Positions 25,147 to 32,710 of a stretch of 64,000 bases of DNA are shown here, piece after piece. The notes beneath the pieces are model-generated. The model was not told the origin of the DNA, made no database searches, and saw only the letters and a program-made list of their open reading frames with translations. A program made the position numbers and the translations under genes. Position 1 is the stretch's first letter. Every line of letters starts with the position of its first letter. This stretch comes from Collinsella sp. AF20-14LB (lineage in GTDB: Bacteria > Actinomycetota > Coriobacteriia > Coriobacteriales > Coriobacteriaceae), in contig NZ_QRWD01000005.1 in assembly GCF_003459505.1 (NCBI RefSeq), positions 93,440 through 157,439 on the forward strand. The letters are read 5' to 3'.

Positions 25147-26514
25147 ATGGATACTCAGAGCCCAACATATTCCGATGATGAGCTGACTGCTTCGCTTGTC
25201 GAGCATTTGGCGTCGCTCGACCGCGATGACAGCTATCGTGTGGAGCGCGTGCTCAAGCTCTCGGATGTCGAGACGACCGAACTCGTCTATTTTGAGGGCT
25301 CTGGTGGCGGGTCTCTCGGCCCCTTTGTCCGCAAGCGCATCGATGCTTCGGTGCAGATTGGCGGAGCATATGAGCGCCTGTTTGTGGCCCAGCGCGCCGG
25401 TCGTCGTTTTGAGCACTTGCCCCGAATCGTCGATTGCCGCCGTGTGGGCGACGAGCTCGACGTGGTGATGGAGTATGTCGAAGGCGAGACACTCGAGGCG
25501 TTGGTGGGACGCTTGGGGGCGACGCCCGATTATGCCCGCGGGCTGTATCCCGTTTTGTGTGAAGCGGTGGGCGAGCTGCATGCTGGTTTTGCAGCTGCGG
25601 GGGAGTCGGGGGTACCGGTAATCCACCGCGACCTTAAACCCTCGAACATCATCGTATCGGGCGTGAGGCATGCGGCCGATGCTGGCATGACCTTCTCGTC
25701 GCTGGTGATTATCGACCTGGGAATCGCGCGGGTGTGGCGTGACGGGGCCGATGCCGACACGGTTAAGTTTGGAACGCGACCCTATGCGCCACCCGAGCAA
25801 TATGGTTTTGGGCAGACGAGCGTGCGCAGCGATGTCTATGCGCTCGGCGCGCTTCTGTTCTTTTGTCTGACGGGGGCTGACCCTAAGCCGGGTCAGAATA
25901 TGCGCGAGCAATGCGAGGCGTGCGACGTCCCCGCGGCGCTGGCTGATGTCATTTGCATGGCCATGGCGCTCGATCCGGCCAAGCGCTTTGCAAGTGCCGA
26001 GGCGCTCGGACACGCTGCGCGCGCGGCATACGGGCTGTGTCTGCCTGAGCCTGGCTCGAATAGCACGACGGCGCCTTCAATGGCGCAGGCTGCTCCGCAA
26101 ATGGCGCCGTCTTCCGGGCGGCGGCCCAAGGAAGTCTCTTCGGTGACTCCTCGCCGCAAGAGCCTGCTTTCACGGATCCCGGAACCCATTGGGCGTATAT
26201 GGAACGGCATGATCTATGCGGCAACCTTGCTGCTACTGGTCGGAAGCCATTTTGCCGTATTCCAGCCCACGGGAGCCAACCGCAGCTATCCAACGTGGTT
26301 TTTGGCCCTTGAGTATTTTCTTATGGTCGATGGCATGGTGGTGCTCATCTCGTTTGGCATGCTCGACCGCCGCAGGCTTCGGCGCCGCTTTCCCGTGCTT
26401 GATCGTTATCGGGGCCGTGAGTTTGTCACGCTGTGGCTTAAGGCGCTGGGAATTATGTGCGTCATCATGATCGTGATTATTGCCGTCGGCAACGCAACCG
26501 GCATAGTCGCTTAA
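25147..26514 (+). CDS. Membrane-anchored Ser/Thr protein kinase
   Basis: About 455 aa. The kinase domain (residues ~30-300) has the VIHRDLKPSNIIV catalytic loop (near 160), an IIDLGIARVW metal motif with DLG in place of DFG, FGTRPYAPPEQYG as activation segment and SDVYALGALLFF. A Ser/Pro-rich linker leads to three transmembrane helices (AATLLLLVGSHFAVF, FLMVDGMVVLISFGML, LGIMCVIMIVIIAV). No PASTA repeats are present, so it is not PknB-like. In-frame ATGs at 25135, 25138 and 25147 are all possible; 25147 has the best-placed GGA. Glycine-loop residues are poorly conserved, so activity is likely but not certain. Confidence 0.82.
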   Translation: MDTQSPTYSDDELTASLVEHLASLDRDDSYRVERVLKLSDVETTELVYFEGSGGGSLGPFVRKRIDASVQIGGAYERLFVAQRAGRRFEHLPRIVDCRRVGDELDVVMEYVEGETLEALVGRLGATPDYARGLYPVLCEAVGELHAGFAAAGESGVPVIHRDLKPSNIIVSGVRHAADAGMTFSSLVIIDLGIARVWRDGADADTVKFGTRPYAPPEQYGFGQTSVRSDVYALGALLFFCLTGADPKPGQNMREQCEACDVPAALADVICMAMALDPAKRFASAEALGHAARAAYGLCLPEPGSNSTTAPSMAQAAPQMAPSSGRRPKEVSSVTPRRKSLLSRIPEPIGRIWNGMIYAATLLLLVGSHFAVFQPTGANRSYPTWFLALEYFLMVDGMVVLISFGMLDRRRLRRRFPVLDRYRGREFVTLWLKALGIMCVIMIVIIAVGNATGIVA

Positions 26515-26534
26515 TGCAATGTACCGCTATAAGA

Positions 26535-26625
26535 AAAGGGTCCCGATTGGGGCCCTTTGCAGTAGCGCTTAAATGCGGTTCATCTGGTTGCAACCTTGTT
26601 GTACCACTCCTGCCTCGTGGGCGGG
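26535..26625 (-). pseudogene. Decayed 3' end of a wall-hydrolase gene with its terminator
   Basis: This stretch aligns over about 90 bases with the 3' end of the hydrolase gene at 28223 and its terminator. On the minus strand it reads TRQEWYNKVA where the intact gene has TWQDWYNKVA, then a one-base deletion shifts the frame before the ATGAACCGCAT that encodes the terminal MNRI. Differences inside the matching codons are mostly synonymous, so it looks like the remnant of a diverged relative. The hairpin AAAGGGTCCC/GGGGCCCTTT (26535-26558) is its old terminator and now ends the kinase transcript. Confidence 0.65.
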
Positions 26626-26684
26626 GCGAGTGCCCATCGCCATAGGTGTTGTGACGGTTAAATTGCTCCGTGCTTCGAAGCGCC

Positions 26685-26769
26685 GTCAATTGTCACCACA
26701 GAATTCCGTCAATTGTCACCATAATTCGCCATCAATCCTCACCACAAATTTCCGTCAATCGTCACCACA
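26685..26769. repeat. Four 23-bp iterons upstream of DUF4143 ATPase gene
   Basis: GTCAATTGTCACCACA (26685), GTCAATTGTCACCATA (26708), ATCAATCCTCACCACA (26731) and GTCAATCGTCACCACA (26754) start exactly 23 bases apart, with AT-rich 7-bp gaps (GAATTCC, ATTCGCC, AATTTCC). They end 45 bases before the GTG start of the ATPase. The spacing of about two helical turns is what a cooperatively bound protein would need. Confidence 0.75.
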
Positions 26770-26814
26770 CAGCTGGTAAAATACCTAATATGGGTAAGTC
26801 AAGAAGGAGGCCGT

Positions 26815-28080
26815 GTGGATAGGTATGTAGATAGATGCATCGATAAGGCAATCAGCCGTAATCTCAATATCTTCGGTGCGGTCCTCATTCAGGGTCCAAA
26901 GTGGTGCGGAAAGACTACTTCGGCTAGTCGTTTTGCTAATTCATCCTTGTCTCTTTCCGATCCGGCTGGAAATTTTTCCGCTCTCCAGCTGGCACGGATC
27001 GATCCGGCGCAAGCATTAGCAGGGCTATCTCCCAGGCTCATCGATGAATGGCAGGAAGAGCCGAAGCTGTGGGATGCCGTGCGTTTCGAGTGCGATGCAA
27101 GGAGGGGAGAATCCGGTCAGTTTATTCTTACGGGTTCGGCAACGCCTCGGGATTCGATGCAGCCGATGCATAGCGGCGTTGGACGAATAGCTAGGTTGCG
27201 AATGGACACCATGACGATGTTCGAGCTTGGCGTTTCTTCTGGCGCGGTTTCGATTGGAACGCTTCTTTCCGGTTACCCTGCCAAGCAGGCTGTCGGGTCA
27301 ATCTCCGGCATCGCCGGAATCGCCGATTTGCTGTGTCGTGGCGGTTGGCCTCAGGCGATGGGGAAAACGACTGACGATGCCATGCAGATAGCCGCTGCCT
27401 ATGTTGATGGCGTATGCGAATCGGATGTTTCTAGAACTGATGGCGTTAAGCGCGATCCGGTCAAGGTCAGGTCTCTTTTGGCATCGCTAGCGCGGAATGA
27501 GTCGACGCTTGCTGGCTCAAAGTCTATTGACAAAGATATCGGTACCGGCGTTTCGAAGAACTCGGTCTCCAGATACATGGACGCCCTGAGACGAATCAAT
27601 ATCGTCGACGATATCCCCGCTTGGCATCCAGCGCTCAGGTCTCCGGTGAAGCTGCGGCAGGGGGCGAAGAGGCATCTCGCCGATCCTTCGCTTGCCGTTG
27701 CGCTGCTCGGAGCAAATCCGGAGTCGTTGGCATCTGACCCGAAGACACTGGGGTTGCTTTTCGAATCCCTCGTCCTGCATGACCTCAAGGTTTACGCCGC
27801 CGCAAATGACTCGTTGGTGTCCCATTACCACGATGCCGACGATCTCGAGGTTGACGCAGTTATCCACAGGCGCGATGGAACTTGGATTGCCGTGGAGGTG
27901 AAGCTTGGAAGCCCTCAAATCCCCGAGGCATCCGCAAATCTGCTTCGGCTGGAGCGAAAGCTGGTCGAGCGTGGCGAGAGGCCGCCTGTGGCAAAACTCA
28001 TCATCATTGGGTTCGGCATGCCGGTTCATACAACGCCCGATGGCATCATCGTTGCTCCCGTTGACACACTCGCGCCATAA
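26815..28080 (+). CDS. AAA_14/DUF4143 ATP-binding protein
   Basis: This 421-aa protein has the AAA_14 Walker A QGPKWCGKTT (~26-35), LIDEWQEEPKLWDAVRFE as Walker B, the sensor ILTGSATPRD, and a C-terminal DUF4143 domain with a nuclease-like segment (DADDLEVDAVIHRRDGTWIAVEVKLG). The D...E.K pattern resembles PD-(D/E)XK endonucleases. These proteins are widespread in gut bacteria and their role is unknown. GTG 26815 follows AAGGAGG. Codon use is less GC-biased than the neighbours, and the gene sits between two copies of hydrolase-gene DNA, which suggests insertion. Confidence 0.85.
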   Translation: MDRYVDRCIDKAISRNLNIFGAVLIQGPKWCGKTTSASRFANSSLSLSDPAGNFSALQLARIDPAQALAGLSPRLIDEWQEEPKLWDAVRFECDARRGESGQFILTGSATPRDSMQPMHSGVGRIARLRMDTMTMFELGVSSGAVSIGTLLSGYPAKQAVGSISGIAGIADLLCRGGWPQAMGKTTDDAMQIAAAYVDGVCESDVSRTDGVKRDPVKVRSLLASLARNESTLAGSKSIDKDIGTGVSKNSVSRYMDALRRINIVDDIPAWHPALRSPVKLRQGAKRHLADPSLAVALLGANPESLASDPKTLGLLFESLVLHDLKVYAAANDSLVSHYHDADDLEVDAVIHRRDGTWIAVEVKLGSPQIPEASANLLRLERKLVERGERPPVAKLIIIGFGMPVHTTPDGIIVAPVDTLAP

Positions 28081-28186
28081 CGTTGTGGTGGGATCACCTT
28101 GCCTTCGGAAGGGGTTTCAGTCTCAAGCGACTTTTCCAACACTCACTTATGCCTGCATGCCAATTCTGGTCTAGCAAGGCCAAAGA

Positions 28187-28212
28187 AAAGGGGTCCCGCT
28201 TGGGGCCCCTTT
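28187..28212 (-). terminator. Terminator of the coiled-coil wall hydrolase
   Basis: AAAGGGGTCCC (28187-28197) pairs with GGGGCCCCTTT (28202-28212) over a 4-nt loop with one wobble. On the minus strand it runs into TTTTCTTT. Confidence 0.8.
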
Positions 28213-28222
28213 GCAGTTGCGC

Positions 28223-29356
28223 TTAGATGCGGTTCATCTGAGCGGCGACTTTGTTATACCAGTCCTGCCACGTGGGCGGGCAGTACTTTTTGGCCGCTGC
28301 CGGAGTAAGGGTGGAGCCGTAGTTGGCACCCAGATAGGCAACGTGAGCGGAGATGCCCTCGCTCCAGCTGCCAAAGCTGCGCCAACCGCCGCCACGGGCG
28401 CTCCAGCCCCAGGCGTTGTAAGAATTGGCGCAATAAGCACCCTTGGTGCTCTCGATACAGGCGATGGCGGGGGACCAACGGGGGTCGACACCGGTATTCC
28501 AGGCGGCGACGGCAAAGTTATAGCCCTGGCCTGCCATGGGGGAGCCGGCAAGATAATTGTCGATGCGGCTCGTCCACTCATTAATGAACGAATCGTAATC
28601 GGAACTACCGGTATTGGAGTTGTTCACCGTGGTGTCTATGGTGGTGTTGGTGTTGGTGGCCTGGCTGCTGGAATTGCCGCCGCTTACGCCCTCGCCCGAG
28701 AGCTTCTCGGCGGCAGCGGCCTTATCGGCCTCAAGCTTGGCAAGCTCGGCGGCATTTTCCTGCTCGGCTTTTGCCTGTGCCTCGCTGCGGAGCTGCTGGG
28801 CCTGCGCCAGCGCATCCTCGGCGTTTTTCTGCTCTGCCTCAAGCTGTGACTTGGCCTGCTGGAGCTCGGCCTTGTTCTGCTCGAGTTCGGTTTGCATATT
28901 ATTGAGCTCTTCGATCTCGTTGACGCTCGAGCTCGTGATCTGGTTGGTGTATTTGCAGGTCGTGATGAACTCACCCAGGCTCTGCGCATTGACCAGGAAG
29001 CTCACGATGGGATTGGTGCCCTTCTGATACTTGTACAGATCGCGCATGGCGGAGCTTGCCTTGGCCTGCTGCTCGGGAAGCTTAGCCTCGATTTCCTCGA
29101 TGCTTGCCTCGTTGGAGTCAATCTGCTTTTGCAGGTCATCGAGTTTGGTGCGGGCGTCGTTGTAGGCGCTCGTGGCGGCTTCGATCTTCTGCTGGGCTGC
29201 GGAAAGCTGGTCCTGCGTTGCCTGCGAGGCGGCATACGCCGCAACGGGGGAGAGCATCGGCGTGGCCGTCAGCGCAACGGCGAGCGCGGCGCTCGTGATG
29301 ATACGAGCCGGCTTCGACGCAATGAGCGCTGCGGTGCGATGATTCGAATGCTGCAT
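28223..29356 (-). CDS. Secreted coiled-coil protein with lysozyme-like wall-hydrolase domain
   Basis: The 377-aa precursor has a signal peptide (IITSAALAVALTATPMLSPVAAYA) and a long CwlO/PcsB-like coiled coil (residues ~40-230: QDQLSAAQQKIEAATSAYNDA, LEQNKAELQQAKSQLEAEQ). A Ser/Asn/Thr linker precedes a C-terminal ~130-aa domain. The latter (WNTGVDPRWSPAIACIEST, NAWGWSARGGGWRSFGSW) resembles lysozyme-fold glucosaminidase or transglycosylase domains with Glu in CIEST as likely catalyst. ATG 29356 is preceded by AGAGGG; a TTG at 29371 is less likely. It should act in the cell wall. Confidence 0.8.
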   Translation of the reverse strand: MQHSNHRTAALIASKPARIITSAALAVALTATPMLSPVAAYAASQATQDQLSAAQQKIEAATSAYNDARTKLDDLQKQIDSNEASIEEIEAKLPEQQAKASSAMRDLYKYQKGTNPIVSFLVNAQSLGEFITTCKYTNQITSSSVNEIEELNNMQTELEQNKAELQQAKSQLEAEQKNAEDALAQAQQLRSEAQAKAEQENAAELAKLEADKAAAAEKLSGEGVSGGNSSSQATNTNTTIDTTVNNSNTGSSDYDSFINEWTSRIDNYLAGSPMAGQGYNFAVAAWNTGVDPRWSPAIACIESTKGAYCANSYNAWGWSARGGGWRSFGSWSEGISAHVAYLGANYGSTLTPAAAKKYCPPTWQDWYNKVAAQMNRI

Positions 29357-29750
29357 CCAGTCCCTCTGCAATCAATCGTAGGTTATGGTTCGAACGGTAT
29401 TCTACTACTGCTTTCGACCTCAACTTGAACCTTAAAGGTTCCAAAGGGTCAAGTTGAACTTGAAGCTTTGGCTTTGACCTGCAGTTATGATGAATTGTTG
29501 AGAAACCATAGAGTTCAACTTTAACGTTACGGGGGCCTGTTTGCGGACGGGCTTTCGGTCGTGAAAGCTATCTCAACAGGGGGTTTGCGGCTACAAGGCC
29601 CCATCGCGGTGAGTGCGGCTTTATGCTGGACGATCACGTCGATTGCCATAGATACGGTGGAGCTTTGGGCGCCGGCGGCTTGGCACGCTAGAATAAATCA
29701 GTTGCGCAAAGACCGCCCGTTGTGTGGGCAGTTCATGATAGGAAGTTTCC
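29357..29750. other. Divergent intergenic region with inverted repeats
   Basis: No gene is seen here. TCAACTTGA (29420-29428) and TCAAGTTGA (29449-29457) form an inverted repeat around a small GAACCT/AGGTTC hairpin (29427-29441), and further TTCAACTT-like words follow. This may be the control region of the wall-hydrolase gene on the minus strand. A TAGAAT near 29690 is a possible -10 for the D-Asp-ligase-like gene. The open frame in 29561-30022 overlaps that gene and is not supported. Confidence 0.45.
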
Positions 29751-31007
29751 ATGGCATTGCAGTTTACAGAGCGCGAGTTCATTCCCGTGCTGCTCGGAGG
29801 CGACATCAACGCCTATTCGGTGGCGCGCGCCTTCTACGAAGAGTACCAGGTCAAGAGTCTGGTCTTTGGCAAGTACCAGACGGGTCCCGCTTACCGCAGC
29901 CAGATTATCGACTACACGCCCAACGTGGATATCGACACCATGCCCGTGATGCTCAAAACCGTCAACGGCATTGCCCAAGCGCATGCCGACAAGACGATTG
30001 TCCTTGTGGGCTGTGGCGATAACTATGTTGCCCTCGTGGCTCAGGCCAAGGATGCCCATGAGCTGGCGGATAACATCGTCGCGCCTTACGCTCCCTACAG
30101 CATGCTTGAGCAGTGTCAGAAGAAGGAGATCTTCTACGAGCTGTGCGAGAAGCACGGCGTGCCCTATCCGCATACCTTTACCTTCACCATGGCGATGCTG
30201 AATGCCCAAGGCGAGGCACCTGCCGAAGTGCTCGACCAGATCGATTTTCCTTACCCGATGATCCTGAAGCCTTCCGACGGCATCATGTGGTGGCAGCACG
30301 AGTTCGAGGGCCAGAAAAAGGCCTATGAGATTGCCGACCGTGCCGAGCTGGAACAGGTCATTCGCGACTCGTATGCCAGCGGCTACACCGACGACCTGAT
30401 CTTGCAGGATCGCGTGCCCGGCAACGACGAGTATATGCGCGTGCTCACCAGCTATTCCGACCGCAACGGCAAGGTCCGCATGATGTGCCTGGGCCACGTG
30501 CTGCTCGAGGAGCATCAGCCTCACGGTGTCGGCAACCACGCCTGTATCATCACCGAGCCCAATGACGAGCTCATGGGCGGCGTGCGCAAGTTGCTCGAGG
30601 ACCTTCACTTTGTGGGTTATTCCAACTTTGACGTTAAGTACGACGAACGCGACGGCTCGTTTAAGTTCTTCGATTTCAACACGCGCCAAGGTCGCAGCAA
30701 CTACTACGTCACTAACAGCGGCTTTAACGTTGCCAAGTATGTGGTGGACGAGTATGTGTTCAACCGCCCGTTTGAGCCGGAGTTTGTGACGGCGCAGGAC
30801 GAGGCGCTGTGGATGGTCGTTCCCATGGGCGTCGTCGACAAGTACGTCAAGGATCCCGAGCTGCGCGCTAAGGTGCATCGCCTGGACAAGGAAGGCAAGG
30901 GCGCCGACCCTTCGTTTATGAAGGGCGACTTTGTCTTTAACCGCTGGCTGCGCATGTGGCACACCAAGCTGCGCCACTTTAAGCTGTTCAAGACGTATTA
31001 CAAGTAG
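29751..31007 (+). CDS. ATP-grasp carboxylate-amine ligase, D-aspartate ligase-like
   Basis: This 418-aa cytosolic ATP-grasp enzyme has FPYPMILKPSDGIMWW in the first lobe, LILQDRVPGNDEYMRVLTSY in the hinge and FFDFNTRQGRSNYYV near the metal site. It resembles D-aspartate ligases that attach beta-linked D-Asp to the lysine side chain of UDP-MurNAc-pentapeptide. The next gene encodes an aspartate/glutamate racemase, the expected source of D-Asp, which supports the assignment. AGGAAG precedes ATG 29751. Other carboxylate-amine ligase substrates are not excluded. Confidence 0.78.
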   Translation: MALQFTEREFIPVLLGGDINAYSVARAFYEEYQVKSLVFGKYQTGPAYRSQIIDYTPNVDIDTMPVMLKTVNGIAQAHADKTIVLVGCGDNYVALVAQAKDAHELADNIVAPYAPYSMLEQCQKKEIFYELCEKHGVPYPHTFTFTMAMLNAQGEAPAEVLDQIDFPYPMILKPSDGIMWWQHEFEGQKKAYEIADRAELEQVIRDSYASGYTDDLILQDRVPGNDEYMRVLTSYSDRNGKVRMMCLGHVLLEEHQPHGVGNHACIITEPNDELMGGVRKLLEDLHFVGYSNFDVKYDERDGSFKFFDFNTRQGRSNYYVTNSGFNVAKYVVDEYVFNRPFEPEFVTAQDEALWMVVPMGVVDKYVKDPELRAKVHRLDKEGKGADPSFMKGDFVFNRWLRMWHTKLRHFKLFKTYYK

Positions 31008-31091
31008 ATGAGTGCGGCGCCCGTCCGGTTTACATCGGGCGGGCGCGGGTATGATACGCGCAATTGCGCAAGCGTCACCAAGGAGGCGGCG

Positions 31092-31838
31092 ATGGAAAAG
31101 CTGGGAGTTATCGGCGGCATGGGCGCCGAGGCCACGTCATATTACTACGACCAGGTGGTGCGTCATACGGCTGCTGCCTGCGATCAGGAACATATCGACA
31201 TGGTGGTGCTCTCCAAGTCGACCATGCCCGACCGCACGCTGGCCATTAAGACCGGCGAGCATGCCAAGCTGCTGGCGACCATGAAAGAGTGCGCCCAGGC
31301 ACTCGAGTCGCTGGGCTGTGCGCACATTGCCATTCCCTGCAACACGTCACACTACTTCTACGACCAGATCCAGTCGTTTACGAAGGTGCCGATTATCCAC
31401 ATGCCGCGTGAGTCGGTGCGCTATGCCCTTGCGGGTGCGGTGATGGGGGAGTGCGAGTTCGACCCCAACCTGAGTATGCCGGCCGAGCCGGTGCGCAAGA
31501 TTGGCATCATGGGCACCGACGGAACCGTGGGCGCGGGCGTCTACGGCCGCGAATGCGAGGCCGCGGGTGTTGAGGTTGTCTATCCCAGCGAGAAACGTCA
31601 GAACGATGTGATGTCGCTTATCTACGATGATGTGAAGGCCGGACGTGAGCCCGATATGGATAAGTTCGACCGCGTGATGTGGGAGTTCGCCCGTAGCGGC
31701 TGCGACCGTGTCATTCTGGCCTGCACCGAGCTATCGGTGCTGCAGAAGTATCGAGAGATGCCCGAGATCACCCTCGATGCCATGGATGTCTTGGTGCGCG
31801 AATCCATCATCCGCAGCGGCGCCCCCTACCGCCTCTAG
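31092..31838 (+). CDS. Aspartate/glutamate racemase family protein
   Basis: The 248-aa protein is a cofactor-independent racemase of the Asp/Glu/hydantoin family. Both catalytic Cys are present: IAIPCNTSHYFYD (near residue 84) and ILACTELSVLQ (near 208), and GVIGGMGAEATSYYY is the family N-terminus. Aspartate racemase is favoured by its position behind a D-Asp-ligase-like gene. ATG 31092 follows AAGGAGG by five bases; the frame opens earlier without a ribosome site. Confidence 0.86.
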   Translation: MEKLGVIGGMGAEATSYYYDQVVRHTAAACDQEHIDMVVLSKSTMPDRTLAIKTGEHAKLLATMKECAQALESLGCAHIAIPCNTSHYFYDQIQSFTKVPIIHMPRESVRYALAGAVMGECEFDPNLSMPAEPVRKIGIMGTDGTVGAGVYGRECEAAGVEVVYPSEKRQNDVMSLIYDDVKAGREPDMDKFDRVMWEFARSGCDRVILACTELSVLQKYREMPEITLDAMDVLVRESIIRSGAPYRL

Positions 31839-31898
31839 CTTCCGACCTGTCAAAAAGGGACAGGTTAATTTTGGTAGGTTTTATCTGGTGAAACAGTA

Positions 31899-31933
31899 AA
31901 GGCCTCGGCTCGTTTGGTGCGAGCCGAGGCCTT
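31899..31933. terminator. Bidirectional terminator between racemase and ecfT
   Basis: AAGGCCTCGGCTCG (31899-31912) pairs perfectly with CGAGCCGAGGCCTT (31920-31933), with T runs on both sides. Upstream a smaller ACCTGTC/GACAGGT hairpin (31845-31865) belongs to the GGGAC-type repeats. Confidence 0.8.
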
Positions 31934-31963
31934 TTGCGTTGGGCGGTTGCTGCCGGTGGCGAA

Positions 31964-32710
31964 CTAGAACAGGAAGCCGATGGCGATGAGGGCGATGCTG
32001 ACGATGAGCACGGCGATGTCCAGGCCCTTGATGGAGTAGCGCTTGTACGAGCTGGCGCGTGTACGCAGATAGAAGCCGCGCTGTTCTGCCGCCAAGGCTG
32101 TGGCATCGGTCTTGCCCACGCTCGAGATGAGCAGTGGCACGCACAGTGGCAGCATGAGCTTAAGCTTCTTGATGGGGTTCTTGGTGTCGTACTCGACGCC
32201 GCGTGCGGTCTGCGCTTCCATGATGGCGTTCATCTCCTGACCAAACACCGGCACAAAGCGTAGCGCCGTGGTAAAGGTGAAGGCATAGCGATACGGCACG
32301 TGCAGCACCTCGACGCAGGCGTTGGCGAGGTCGTTGAGCTTGGTCACCATAAGCATGAGGATGAGTGGCAGCGCCACGCCCAACAGGCGTAGGCAGGCCT
32401 TCGATCCGGTAATGAGGCCCGTGTCGGTGATAAAGCCCCACACTATGTTGCCGTCGCGCATAAAGGCCAGCTGAAGCACCAGCATGATAAGTGCGAGCGG
32501 AATCAGCAGCTTGAGTAGCGAGAGCAGACGGTCGACGACACCGGCATAGGCGCCCAGTGCGAGGGTGAGTGCCAAAAAGCCCAACAGCGCCACGTAGGTG
32601 TCGGACAGGAAGATGCCGATGATGATGGCGGCGGCAAGGCCCAGTTTGACGACCGGGTTCAAGCGGTGCAGCAGTGTGTCGCCCGGCATATAGTCGATGA
32701 CGTTAACCAC
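31964..32710 (-). CDS. ecfT: ECF transporter transmembrane component
   Basis: The 248-aa protein fits EcfT/CbiQ. It has about five to six transmembrane helices and a cytosolic coupling region with the two short Ala-Arg-Gly-type motifs, of which AQTARGVEYD and AAEQRGFYLR are visible. EcfT couples ATP hydrolysis by the A subunits to toppling of the substrate-binding S subunit. It overlaps ecfA by eight bases and is the last gene of the operon headed by the Trp-rich leader peptide. Confidence 0.88.
   Translation of the reverse strand: MVNVIDYMPGDTLLHRLNPVVKLGLAAAIIIGIFLSDTYVALLGFLALTLALGAYAGVVDRLLSLLKLLIPLALIMLVLQLAFMRDGNIVWGFITDTGLITGSKACLRLLGVALPLILMLMVTKLNDLANACVEVLHVPYRYAFTFTTALRFVPVFGQEMNAIMEAQTARGVEYDTKNPIKKLKLMLPLCVPLLISSVGKTDATALAAEQRGFYLRTRASSYKRYSIKGLDIAVLIVSIALIAIGFLF

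Noticed and set aside
26685..26769. The four 23-bp repeats as a mini CRISPR array.
   Set aside because: Gaps are only 7 bp and similar to each other, far too short for spacers, and no cas genes are present.
29561..30022. A plus-strand frame between the wall hydrolase and the ligase gene.
   Set aside because: It runs into the ligase gene in another frame, lacks motifs and its composition is that of a shadow frame.
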